Source: Pimelobacter simplex
GTDB taxonomy: Bacteria; Actinomycetota; Actinomycetes; Propionibacteriales; Nocardioidaceae
Direction of reading: 5' to 3'
Length of the DNA: 64,000 nucleotides
Assembly: GCF_900114845.1 (NCBI RefSeq)
Contig: NZ_FOUK01000003.1
Span: 248,001 to 312,000, forward strand
Of this stretch, positions 54,022 to 63,724 are shown piece by piece. The notes below the pieces were generated by a model. It saw only the letters and a program-made list of their open reading frames with translations, was not told the origin of the DNA and did not search any database. The stretch's first letter is position 1; every line of letters begins with the position of its first letter. The translations under genes and the position numbers were made by a program.

Positions 54022-54508
54022 GCGTGACCTCGTCGCCGCTCACCGTGACCGCGACCTCGGGCAGCGGCGTCTGCGCCGGCCCTCCCTGGCTGGCGCCGTC
54101 GGAGACCGAGAACGAGCTGCCGTGGCACGGGCAGTGGATCTGCCCGTCGGAGACGCTGCCGACCAGGCAGCCCTGGTGGGTGCAGATCGCGCTGAACGCC
54201 TTGAACTGCCCCGCCGACGGCTGGGTGACGACGAGCTCGGCGTCCTTGATGATGACGCCGCCGCCCACCGGGACATCGGCCGTCGCGACGAGACCGCCGG
54301 CGCCACCGCCCCCGCTGCTCGGCGTCCCGGACGCGGTCTCGGTCGCCGTCGGCGAGGACGGCGTGCTCGGCGCGTCGGTGGCCGGGTCGGTCGCGGGATC
54401 CTTGGCCGCGCCGTCGTCACCGCTGCCGCACGCGGCGAGGAGCGGGACGCCCACCCCCAGCGTGGCCGCTCCGCTCAGGGCACGTCTCCTGCTCAGGGAG
54501 GAAGTCAT
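54014..54508 (-). CDS. Rieske [2Fe-2S] lipoprotein, paralogue 2
   Basis: A 164-aa Tat-type lipoprotein: SRRRALSGAATLGVGVPLL then AACGSG as lipobox, a Thr/Pro/Ser/Asp-rich linker, and a Rieske domain with AICTHQGCLV and IHCPCHGSSFS. Unlike its neighbour it keeps both disulfide cysteines (CTHQGC, CPCHG). The two are tandem duplicates (shared VPVGGG, QPSAG, GGPA blocks). They may deliver electrons at the outer face of the membrane; partner unknown. ATG 54508 with GGGAGGAAGTC upstream. Confidence 0.88.
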   Translation of the reverse strand: MTSSLSRRRALSGAATLGVGVPLLAACGSGDDGAAKDPATDPATDAPSTPSSPTATETASGTPSSGGGGAGGLVATADVPVGGGVIIKDAELVVTQPSAGQFKAFSAICTHQGCLVGSVSDGQIHCPCHGSSFSVSDGASQGGPAQTPLPEVAVTVSGDEVTRA

Positions 54509-54579
54509 GGGGGTCAGGCTACGGGCCGTGGCTGAGAACCGGCTGTGGGTTCGGCGTCGTGTCGCGGCCTGCGTCCGGG

Positions 54580-55461
54580 TCAGCCGAGCCGGCGCCAGGT
54601 CCAGCCGCCCGGGCGGACCCGGACCGGCGCCGCGAGCGTCCCGCCGCTCGCGTCGTCGGGGCGCAGCACCCGCTGGACCCGGGCGACCCCGGTGGTGCGA
54701 TCGACCACCAGCAGCACGCCCGGGACCGGCGCGCCCGTGTAGCGGTCGTCGATGCAGGTGCCGGAGCGCAGCGCGGTCACCGCTGCGTAGCCCGAGGTCC
54801 GCAGCACGGTGTCGGTCGACTGCGCGCCCTCGTCCCGCACGACGTGGAGCGCACCGGCCCGGTCGGTGTAGTACACGCGGCTGCCGCCGCGCTCGGTCGT
54901 CGCCGCGGTCAGGGTGGTGGCCTGGCGGATCGGGACCGGGAGCGCCCGCGGCCGCACCAGGCGGCGTCCGTTCCAGGTGGCCCGGTGCAGCAGTCCGTCG
55001 GTGGCCACCCAGTACAGCGACCGGTCGTTGAAGGCGATCAGCCGGCTCGGGTAGCCGGAGCCGAGCACCTTGAGCACCGTGGTCCTCAGGCTGCCGCGGG
55101 TGTTCCACTCGGTCCGGACGAGCCGGACCTTGCCGTCGGTGGCCGCGACGACCTGGTGCGTCTCCTCGTGGCCGGGCCAGCTGTTGAGCATCACCAGGCC
55201 CCAGGCGACCGGGCGCCAGGAGACCGGCCGCGCCGTCGCCTTCGCGACCGTCACCCGGTTCCCGGTGATCTTGCGGAGGTGGATCCGTCCGTCCCGGGTG
55301 TGGCCGTAGGCGTCGATCTCGCAGCGGAGCTGCGGGGCCGCGGCGCTGGTGGTGGCGGCGGAGGCGCCGGCCGCCTCGGCGACCCCCGCGAGGAGCGACG
55401 AGGCGAGCAGCAGGCCGAGCAGCAGAGCCGGCACCGAGCGGCCGCGGGTACGTCGAGTCAC
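54580..55461 (-). CDS. Secreted protein of unknown function
   Basis: A 293-aa exported protein with an N-terminal signal (ALLLGLLLASSLLAGVAEA, cleavage near AEA-AGA). The mature part shows repeated short strands such as DGKVRLVRTEW, LYWVATDGLLHRATWNGRRL, RVYYTDRAGALHVVRDEG, as in beta-propeller or TolB-like proteins. Two cysteines at about 47 and 241 could form a disulfide. No known family recognised. GTG 55461 lies 6 nt after minus-strand TAGGGT. It lies 49 nt downstream of the uvrA stop in the same direction but has its own promoter. Confidence 0.68.
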   Translation of the reverse strand: MTRRTRGRSVPALLLGLLLASSLLAGVAEAAGASAATTSAAAPQLRCEIDAYGHTRDGRIHLRKITGNRVTVAKATARPVSWRPVAWGLVMLNSWPGHEETHQVVAATDGKVRLVRTEWNTRGSLRTTVLKVLGSGYPSRLIAFNDRSLYWVATDGLLHRATWNGRRLVRPRALPVPIRQATTLTAATTERGGSRVYYTDRAGALHVVRDEGAQSTDTVLRTSGYAAVTALRSGTCIDDRYTGAPVPGVLLVVDRTTGVARVQRVLRPDDASGGTLAAPVRVRPGGWTWRRLG

Positions 55462-55467
55462 GCACGA

Positions 55468-55473
55468 ACCCTA
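55468..55473 (-). promoter_or_regulatory. -10 box TAGGGT before the secreted-protein gene
   Basis: Minus-strand TAGGGT lies 6 nt before GTG 55461; leaderless. Confidence 0.55.
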
Positions 55474-55511
55474 GTGGACCGCCTGCGCCTGCCTCGGGCG
55501 GTTCGGGGGTT

Positions 55512-58517
<3,006 letters not shown>

Positions 58518-58558
58518 TACCGGTCCTCTTGCGTGGTCGCTGGTTGGAGTGGGAGTCT

Positions 58559-58574
58559 TCGAACAAGTGTTCGC
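58559..58574. promoter_or_regulatory. LexA (SOS) box TCGAAC-AAGT-GTTCGC
   Basis: This differs from the actinobacterial SOS consensus TCGAAC-N4-GTTCGA only in the last base and lies about 42 nt upstream of the uvrA start. It predicts LexA repression of uvrA. Confidence 0.8.
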
Positions 58575-58575
58575 C

Positions 58576-58581
58576 ATGGTA
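58576..58581 (-). promoter_or_regulatory. -10 box TACCAT of uvrA
   Basis: Minus-strand TACCAT ends next to the LexA box, placing transcription start inside the box. Confidence 0.5.
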
Positions 58582-58667
58582 CGTCGCGCAGGCAAGCCAG
58601 CGCGCCAGGAACCACCCTCTCACCCGGCACCGACAACGCCTCCCCGACGGGTCGGCAGGTGGGGTGC

Positions 58668-59366
58668 ATGATGACTTCTGTGACCACTCTCTCCGCCGCG
58701 ACCGAGCGCCTCCTCACCACCGCCGCCTCCCTGTCGGACGACGCCTGGGCCGCCCCGAGCCTGTGCGCCGGCTGGAGCCGCGCGCACGTGCTCGCCCATC
58801 TCGCGCTCAACGCCGAGGGCCTCGGCGGCATCCTGCGCGGCCTCCGCGACGGCGTGCCCCGCACGATGTACGTCTCCGAGGAGCGCCGCGACGGCGACAT
58901 CGACGACCTCGTCGCCGCCGCCGGGCCGGCCGCCATCCTCGACCGCCTCCGCAGCGCCGTCGCCGGACTCGCCGAGGTGGTCGACGTGGCCACCGTCCTG
59001 CCCGAGGGCACCACCTTCGAGCGGACCCCCGGCGGCCGCCAGATGTCCGCCAACAACGTCCCCTTCCTGCGCCTGCGCGAGGTCGAGATCCACCACGCCG
59101 ACCTCGGCGCCGGCTACACGGCCTCCGACTGGCCGCCGACCACCGCGACGTCCTTCCTCACCGCCTCCTCGCGCCAGTACGCCGGCCCCGGCTTCCACGT
59201 CGTCGCCACCGACGAGCCCGCCCGCTGGACCTTCGGCACCCCCGCCGAGGGCGCCGCCACCGTCAGCGGCCCCGTCGGCCCCCTCGCCTGGTGGGCCACC
59301 GGACGCGACGCCGACGGCGCCGTCACCAGCAGCGCCGGCGCCCTCCCGGACCTCACCAGCGCCTGA
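58668..59366 (+). CDS. DinB/maleylpyruvate isomerase-like mycothiol-dependent enzyme
   Basis: The 232-aa protein has the DinB-like four-helix fold: ATERLLTTAASLSDDAWAAP, HVLAHLALNAEGLGG with the metal-binding histidine, and LRLREVEIHHADLGAGY. The C-terminal MDMPI-type domain includes DEPARWTFGTP and GPVGPLAWWATGR. Such enzymes use mycothiol as cofactor in actinomycetes, a hint that this host makes mycothiol. The ATG at 58668 or the next at 58671 starts it. Diverges from uvrA; substrate unknown. Confidence 0.82.
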   Translation: MMTSVTTLSAATERLLTTAASLSDDAWAAPSLCAGWSRAHVLAHLALNAEGLGGILRGLRDGVPRTMYVSEERRDGDIDDLVAAAGPAAILDRLRSAVAGLAEVVDVATVLPEGTTFERTPGGRQMSANNVPFLRLREVEIHHADLGAGYTASDWPPTTATSFLTASSRQYAGPGFHVVATDEPARWTFGTPAEGAATVSGPVGPLAWWATGRDADGAVTSSAGALPDLTSA

Positions 59367-59375
59367 GGCTGCACC

Positions 59376-59381
59376 TAGGAT
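59376..59381 (+). promoter_or_regulatory. -10 box TAGGAT before the MBL-fold gene
   Basis: TAGGAT lies 7 nt before GTG 59389; leaderless. Confidence 0.55.
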
Positions 59382-59388
59382 CGGGACC

Positions 59389-60060
59389 GTGACCTACACC
59401 GGAGAAGTGACCGTCGGCGGCGCCCCCGCTATCCGCGAGCTGGCGAACCTGACCATCACCAAGGTCGCCGTCGACGAGAAGATGTCGAACAACTGCTACC
59501 TGCTGCGCTGCCACGACACCGGCTCGCAGGTCCTCATCGACGCCGCCGCCGCACCCGAGACCCTGCTCCCCCTCATCGGGGACGAGGGCGTCACCACCGT
59601 GATCACCACCCACCAGCACTGGGACCACCACCGCGCCCTCGCCGACGTCGTCCGGGCCTCGGGGGCGGGCGTCGTCGCCGGCGAGCCCGACGCCGACGCC
59701 ATCACCGAGCAGACCGGCGTCAGCGTCGACCGCCGGGTCACCGACGGCGACGAGATCATGGTCGGCAGCTGCGCCCTCCAGGTCATCCGGATCACCGGCC
59801 ACACCCCCGGCTCCATCTGCCTCCTCTACCGCGACCCCGCCGGCCACCCCCACCTGTTCACCGGCGACTCGCTGTTCCCGGGCGGCGTCGGCGGGACCTT
59901 CGGCGACGCCGACGCGTTCCGGAGCCTGATCGACGACGTCGAGACCAAGATCTTCGACACGCTGCCCGACGACACCTGGTTCTACCCGGGTCACGGGAGC
60001 GACGGGACCCTCGGCGAGCAGCGGCCGCACCTGGCGGAGTGGCGCGAGCGAGGTTGGTGA
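59389..60060 (+). CDS. Metallo-beta-lactamase-fold hydrolase
   Basis: The 223-aa protein has the MBL zinc motif VITTHQHWDHHRALADVV and later ITGHTPGSICLL, FTGDSLFPGGVGG and YPGHGSDGTLGEQ, placing it in the glyoxalase II-like branch of the fold. GTG 59389 lies 7 nt after TAGGAT. It follows the DinB-type gene after 22 nt and may process a mycothiol thioester, but that is speculative. The twin palindromes follow. Confidence 0.86.
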   Translation: MTYTGEVTVGGAPAIRELANLTITKVAVDEKMSNNCYLLRCHDTGSQVLIDAAAAPETLLPLIGDEGVTTVITTHQHWDHHRALADVVRASGAGVVAGEPDADAITEQTGVSVDRRVTDGDEIMVGSCALQVIRITGHTPGSICLLYRDPAGHPHLFTGDSLFPGGVGGTFGDADAFRSLIDDVETKIFDTLPDDTWFYPGHGSDGTLGEQRPHLAEWRERGW

Positions 60061-60089
60061 CGCCCGCTCACCGTCCGGCTGCGCTCCGC

Positions 60090-60121
60090 GGCAGTTTCAC
60101 CGCCTAGGCGGTGAAACTGCC
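60090..60121. repeat. 32-bp perfect palindrome, copy 1
   Basis: The half GGCAGTTTCACCGCCT is followed directly by its exact reverse complement, centred on CCTAGG. It lies 29 nt after the MBL-fold stop. Identical to copy 2. Confidence 0.85.
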
Positions 60122-60182
60122 CTCACCGCCTGACTGGCCGCCCGAAACTCCCCCTGGGCACACGGAGTTCCCGCTGCCCACC

Positions 60183-60214
60183 GGCAGTTTCACCGCCTAG
60201 GCGGTGAAACTGCC
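60183..60214. repeat. 32-bp perfect palindrome, copy 2
   Basis: Exact copy of the palindrome at 60090..60121, 93 nt downstream, ending 5 nt before the -10 box of the NUDIX gene. The intervening 61 nt carry AACTCC (60148 region) and GGAGTT, a further weak dyad. Confidence 0.85.
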
Positions 60215-60219
60215 GCCGC

Positions 60220-60225
60220 TATCGT
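60220..60225 (+). promoter_or_regulatory. -10 box TATCGT before the NUDIX gene
   Basis: TATCGT lies 7 nt before ATG 60233; leaderless, directly downstream of palindrome copy 2. Confidence 0.5.
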
Positions 60226-60232
60226 CGACCGC

Positions 60233-60754
60233 ATGCCCCACCCCGACCCCGCCACCGAGCCCGTCGCCCTGTACGGCGACGACGGCCGCCCGACCGGCGA
60301 GGTGGCGCCCCGCGCCGAGGTCCGGGCCCGCAACCTGCGCCACGCGGCGACGCTGGTGGTGGTGCGCAACAGCGCGGGTGAGGTCTACGTCCACCGGCGC
60401 ACCGACACAAAGGACGTGTTTCCCGGCCGCCACGACTTCGCGGCGGGCGGCGTCCTCCAGGCCGGCGAGATCCCGTACGACGCCGCGGTGCGCGAGGCCT
60501 TCGAGGAGCTCGGGGTGCACGGGGTCGAGCTGACGGCGCTCGGCGAGGCGGACTACTCCGACGAGCACACGGCGTACCACGCGTTCGCCTACACCTGCGT
60601 GTACGACGGTCCGATCACCTGGCAGCCCGAGGAGGTCGCCTGGGGTGCGTGGGTGAGCGTGGCGCGGCTGCGCGAGATGGTCGGCGAGGTGGAGTTCGTG
60701 CCCGACACGGTGGCCGTTCTGGGCGACTGGCTCACTGGCCGTAGCTGTACCTGA
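60233..60754 (+). CDS. NUDIX hydrolase
   Basis: A 173-aa enzyme with a full Nudix box GVLQAGEIPYDAAVREAFEE then LGV (G-x5-E-x7-RE-x-x-EE-x-G-U). ATLVVVRNSAGEVYVHRRTD precedes it and VAWGAWVSVARLREM follows, like the YfcD/isopentenyl-type branch. Substrate not determinable. ATG 60233 is 7 nt after a TATCGT box. The 3' end overlaps the decayed ORF on the other strand by 23 nt. Confidence 0.88.
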   Translation: MPHPDPATEPVALYGDDGRPTGEVAPRAEVRARNLRHAATLVVVRNSAGEVYVHRRTDTKDVFPGRHDFAAGGVLQAGEIPYDAAVREAFEELGVHGVELTALGEADYSDEHTAYHAFAYTCVYDGPITWQPEEVAWGAWVSVARLREMVGEVEFVPDTVAVLGDWLTGRSCT

Positions 60755-61001
60755 GGTCCGCGTAGAGCAGCTCGTTGAGCCGACGGCGGAGGTGGCCGAC
60801 GGTCGCTGGGCCGGGCGGGTCGGGGATCACGGTGAGCTCGATGCGGTCGTCGGGCCGCGCCGGCCACAGCGACGACCACAAGACCTGCCTGCCCTCGACC
60901 GAGGACAGCACCTCGGGCGCCGCTCGTCGTCACGCAGCTCGAGCCAGCCGCGGGTGCCCTCAGCCCGGCAGCTCCTTGGTCCGGCGTCCGCGCTCGTGCA
61001 T
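60732..61001 (-). pseudogene. Decayed 90-codon ORF with two compensating frameshifts
   Basis: Reading the minus strand from ATG 61001 gives MHERGRRTKELPG then a stop; the next frame gives EGTRGWLELRDDE; the first frame then resumes APEVLSSVEGRQVLWSSLWP and on to RRRLNELLYADLRYSYGQ and a stop at 60732. The pieces read like one short actinobacterial protein. Start and stop share a frame, so an insertion and a deletion (or two base errors) would restore it. It follows tag on the same strand. The family has no known function to me. Confidence 0.45.
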
Positions 61002-61010
61002 CGCCCGATG

Positions 61011-61622
61011 CTACGCCGCGACGGGCGGGGTGAACGCCGCCCGCGCCGCCTCGACCTCGCTCCGGGTCACGCAGCCGACGACGTGGTCGTTGAGCAGTCC
61101 CATCGCCTGCATGAACGCGAACATGGTGGTCGGCCCGACGAACTTCCAGCCGCGCTTCTTGAGGTCCTTGGAGAGGGCGATGGCGGCGGGCGAGGTGGTG
61201 AGGGTCTGCGGCGCGGCCAGCTCGGCGGCGGGGGTCTCGAAGGTCCAGAGGTAGGCGGCGAGCGAGCCGTGCTCGGCGACGGTCTCGAGGGCGCGGGCGG
61301 CGTTGTTGATGGTGGCCTCGATCTTGCCGCGGTGGCGGACGATGCCCGCGTCCCCCAGCAGGCGGACGACGTCGTGCTCGTCGAAGCCGGCGACCACGCG
61401 GTAGTCGAAGTCGGCGAAGGCCGCGCGGAAGGCCGGCCGCTTGACCAGGATGGTGCGCCAGCTCAGCCCGGACTGGAAGCCCTCGAGGCAGATCTTCTCG
61501 AACAGTCGCTGGTCGTCGGCGACCGGGAAGCCCCACTCGGTGTCGTGGTAGGGCAGCTCGACGGGCGAGAGCGACCACGGGCAGCGCGGGAGTCCGTCCG
61601 GGCCGGGCAGGGCAGCGTTCAT
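61011..61622 (-). CDS. tag: DNA-3-methyladenine glycosylase I
   Basis: The 203-aa base-excision repair enzyme shows YHDTEWGFPVADDQRLFEKI, LEGFQSGLSWRTILVKRPAF, RLLGDAGIVRHRGKIEATIN and WKFVGPTTMFAFMQAMGLLNDH, with the C-terminal His of the zinc site. It removes 3-methyladenine. The start ATG 61622 diverges from the VOC-family gene. Typical length; no oddity apart from an Ala-rich C-terminus. Confidence 0.93.
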   Translation of the reverse strand: MNAALPGPDGLPRCPWSLSPVELPYHDTEWGFPVADDQRLFEKICLEGFQSGLSWRTILVKRPAFRAAFADFDYRVVAGFDEHDVVRLLGDAGIVRHRGKIEATINNAARALETVAEHGSLAAYLWTFETPAAELAAPQTLTTSPAAIALSKDLKKRGWKFVGPTTMFAFMQAMGLLNDHVVGCVTRSEVEAARAAFTPPVAA

Positions 61623-61696
61623 GGTCCCGACCCTCCCACGGGACGCCGACAGCGCCCACAGCGCCGACCGTGCCGCGCACTGTCCGCGGCCGCCGC

Positions 61697-61702
61697 TACG
61701 GT
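61697..61702 (+). promoter_or_regulatory. -10 box TACGGT before the VOC-family gene
   Basis: TACGGT lies 6 nt before ATG 61709; leaderless. Confidence 0.5.
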
Positions 61703-61708
61703 CGCCCC

Positions 61709-62056
61709 ATGACGCTCTCCCCCGCGATGATCACCCTCGACACCACCGACGCCCTCGCCCTCGGCCGCTGGTGGGCCGAGCGGACAGGGGGGCAGGTCGT
61801 CGAGGAGAACGACGGCTGGTTCGTCATGGTCGCGCTGCCGGACGGCCTGCGGCTGGGCTTCCAGAAGGTCGACGACCCCACGCCAGGCAAGAACCGGGTC
61901 CACGTCGACTTCGTCGCCGCCGATCTCGACGCGGCGGTCGCCGAGCTCCGTGCGGCGGGGGCGGGCCACGTGGGTGACCGCGAGATGCCGGGCTTCCGGT
62001 GGGTCACGCTGAGCGATCCCGACGGCAACGAGTTCTGCGTCTCCGGCGCGCACTGA
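61709..62056 (+). CDS. VOC-family (glyoxalase-like) protein
   Basis: A 115-aa single VOC module pair: MITLDTTDALALGRWWAERT opens the first half and NRVHVDFVAADLDAAVAELR the second, ending WVTLSDPDGNEFCVSG, where the glutamate ligand of the fold lies. Such actinobacterial glyoxalase-like proteins often bind antibiotics or small metabolites; no substrate can be told. ATG 61709 lies 6 nt after TACGGT. Confidence 0.84.
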   Translation: MTLSPAMITLDTTDALALGRWWAERTGGQVVEENDGWFVMVALPDGLRLGFQKVDDPTPGKNRVHVDFVAADLDAAVAELRAAGAGHVGDREMPGFRWVTLSDPDGNEFCVSGAH

Positions 62057-62134
62057 TCCGGGCGGGCTGTAACACGCCGGCTCGGTGGAGACATGTACTC
62101 GGTGAAAGCCGTCACCGATCCACAGGAGCCACGG

Positions 62135-62524
62135 ATGAACCTCAGGAAGCACGCCGCCGTCACGGTGGCCGCGCTCGCTCTCGGACTGAGCGCCGCGCCC
62201 GTCGCCAGCGCCGTCGCCGCCGACGCGCCCACCAAGGCCCCCTGCGCCACCCAGCAGACCCAGCTGGACCGCGCCGAGGCCAAGCTCGACGCGCTGACCG
62301 CGAAGCTCGCGGCGAAGCAGGCCAAGGTCCGCGAGGCCAAGGGCGCCGTCAAGGCCGCCGACGCGGCCAAGGAGAAGCGCTCCGCCAAGGCCACGCTCGC
62401 GCTCGCCAAGGAGAAGAAGGCGAACGTCAAGAAGGCCAAGAAGGCCCAGGTCCAGCGCGTCGCGCACGCCCAGGCCCGCCTCGACAAGTGCACGGCGGCC
62501 CACCCGGCCGCCCCGGCTGCCTGA
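62135..62524 (+). CDS. Small secreted Lys/Ala-rich helical protein
   Basis: A 129-aa protein. Residues 1-30 are a signal peptide (HAAVTVAALALGLSAAPVASA). The mature part is almost pure helix with a coiled-coil-like Lys/Ala pattern (TQLDRAEAKLDALTAKLAAK, EKKANVKKAKKAQVQ), framed by two cysteines (KAPCATQ and LDKCTAA) that could close an alpha-hairpin by a disulfide. AGGAG lies before ATG 62135. No family recognised; its charge suggests interaction with DNA, wall polymers or lipids. A perfect 20-bp terminator stem follows. Confidence 0.68.
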   Translation: MNLRKHAAVTVAALALGLSAAPVASAVAADAPTKAPCATQQTQLDRAEAKLDALTAKLAAKQAKVREAKGAVKAADAAKEKRSAKATLALAKEKKANVKKAKKAQVQRVAHAQARLDKCTAAHPAAPAA

Positions 62525-62549
62525 CCGGGCGCTCCGCACGAGCCAGACG

Positions 62550-62600
62550 GACGACGGCCGCCGGCTGCAGCCTCGGGGGGTGCAGCCGGCGGCCGTCGTC
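62550..62600. terminator. Perfect 20-bp stem-loop between convergent genes
   Basis: Bases 62550..62569 pair perfectly with 62581..62600 around an 11-nt loop. It lies between the small secreted protein and the reductase gene and should terminate both. Confidence 0.85.
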
Positions 62601-62602
62601 GC

Positions 62603-63700
62603 TCAGCTGTAGGTGATCTTGACCGTGTCGGTCAGCGGGACGGACTGGCAGCCGAGCCGGATGCCGTCGTCCAGGTCGTCCTTGTCGAGGACGTCGTTGT
62701 AGAGCATCTTGACGTCGCCCTCGAGAAGCCGGATCGCGCAGGCCGAGCACTCCCCCTCGCGGCAGGAGTACGGCGCCTTGACGCCCTTGCTCTCGAGGAA
62801 GTCGAGGAGCTTGGTGCGCGGGTCCCAGTCGTCGAAGGTGAACTCCTCGCCGTCGAGCTCGACCTCGACCTTGACCGGCCCGGCCGGCGCGTCGGCGAAG
62901 ACGTCGGCGCCGGGGCCGTCGTCGTCCGACTCGGCGAGGGCGATCTCGGCCTCGGCCTCCTGGAGCTCGGCGAGGTCGCCGAACGGGTTGCCGCCCAGCG
63001 ACACGAACTTCTCCTGGTGGCGCAGGCTGCGCGGGACCTCGAGCTCCTTGAGCACGGTGGTGACCATCTTCATGAACGGCGCCGGGCCGCACACGAACGA
63101 GTCGTAGCCGCCGTACGCCGCCGCGAACGCCTTCATCTGCGCCTCGGTCGGCAGTCCCTGCACGGACTCGAGCCAGTGGATCACCTGGAGCCGGTCCGGG
63201 TGCTCGGCGGCGAGCCGGGTGAGCTCGGCGGCGAAGATGACCGAGCTCTCGTCGCGGTTGGCGTAGAAGACGACGATCCGCCCGGAGCCGTGCGCCAGCG
63301 CGGTGCGCGTGATCGACATCACCGGCGTGACGCCGGAGCCGCCGGCGAAGAGCAGCAGGTCGGCGTCGAGCGAGGCCGGCGTGAAGATCCCGGACGGCGG
63401 CAGCGCGCGGAGCGTGTCACCGACCTTCAGGTTGTCGCAGATCCAGTTCGAGGCGTAGCCGTCGGCGGTGCGCTTCACGGTGACCGTGAGCGGTCCCCCG
63501 TCGTGGGGGCTGCTCGAGAGCGAGTAGCAGCGCGCGGCGATGCCGGTCTGGTCGCTCGGCACCGCCACGGTCAGGAACTGGCCGGGCTTGTAGTCGAACT
63601 TCTCCTCCGCGCCCTCGGGCACGGCGAAGCTGATGGACTTCGCGTCGGCGGTCTCCTCGACCACACCGACGACGTCCAGCACGAAGGACTCGATGTCCAC
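62603..63700 (-). CDS. KshB-like 3-ketosteroid-9-alpha-hydroxylase reductase
   Basis: A 365-aa flavin/[2Fe-2S] reductase. The FAD domain shows RCYSLSSSPHDGGPLTVTVK and YASNWICDNLKVGD, the NAD domain FAGGSGVTPVMSITRTAL, VFYANRDESSVIF and DSFVCGPAPFM, and a C-terminal plant-type ferredoxin holds the cluster motif YSCREGECSACAIRLLEGDV. This layout fits KshB-type reductases serving Rieske oxygenases such as ketosteroid 9-alpha-hydroxylase. Related phenylacetyl-CoA oxygenase reductases are an alternative. GTG 63700 with GGGGAG upstream; 24 nt after the stop of the partial gene. Confidence 0.78.
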   Translation of the reverse strand: MDIESFVLDVVGVVEETADAKSISFAVPEGAEEKFDYKPGQFLTVAVPSDQTGIAARCYSLSSSPHDGGPLTVTVKRTADGYASNWICDNLKVGDTLRALPPSGIFTPASLDADLLLFAGGSGVTPVMSITRTALAHGSGRIVVFYANRDESSVIFAAELTRLAAEHPDRLQVIHWLESVQGLPTEAQMKAFAAAYGGYDSFVCGPAPFMKMVTTVLKELEVPRSLRHQEKFVSLGGNPFGDLAELQEAEAEIALAESDDDGPGADVFADAPAGPVKVEVELDGEEFTFDDWDPRTKLLDFLESKGVKAPYSCREGECSACAIRLLEGDVKMLYNDVLDKDDLDDGIRLGCQSVPLTDTVKITYS

Positions 63701-63724
63701 GGAACTCCCCTACTAAAAGATGGC

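Noticed and set aside
60090..60214. CRISPR array
   Set aside because: Only two copies, each a full palindrome, with one spacer of 61 nt; no cas genes.
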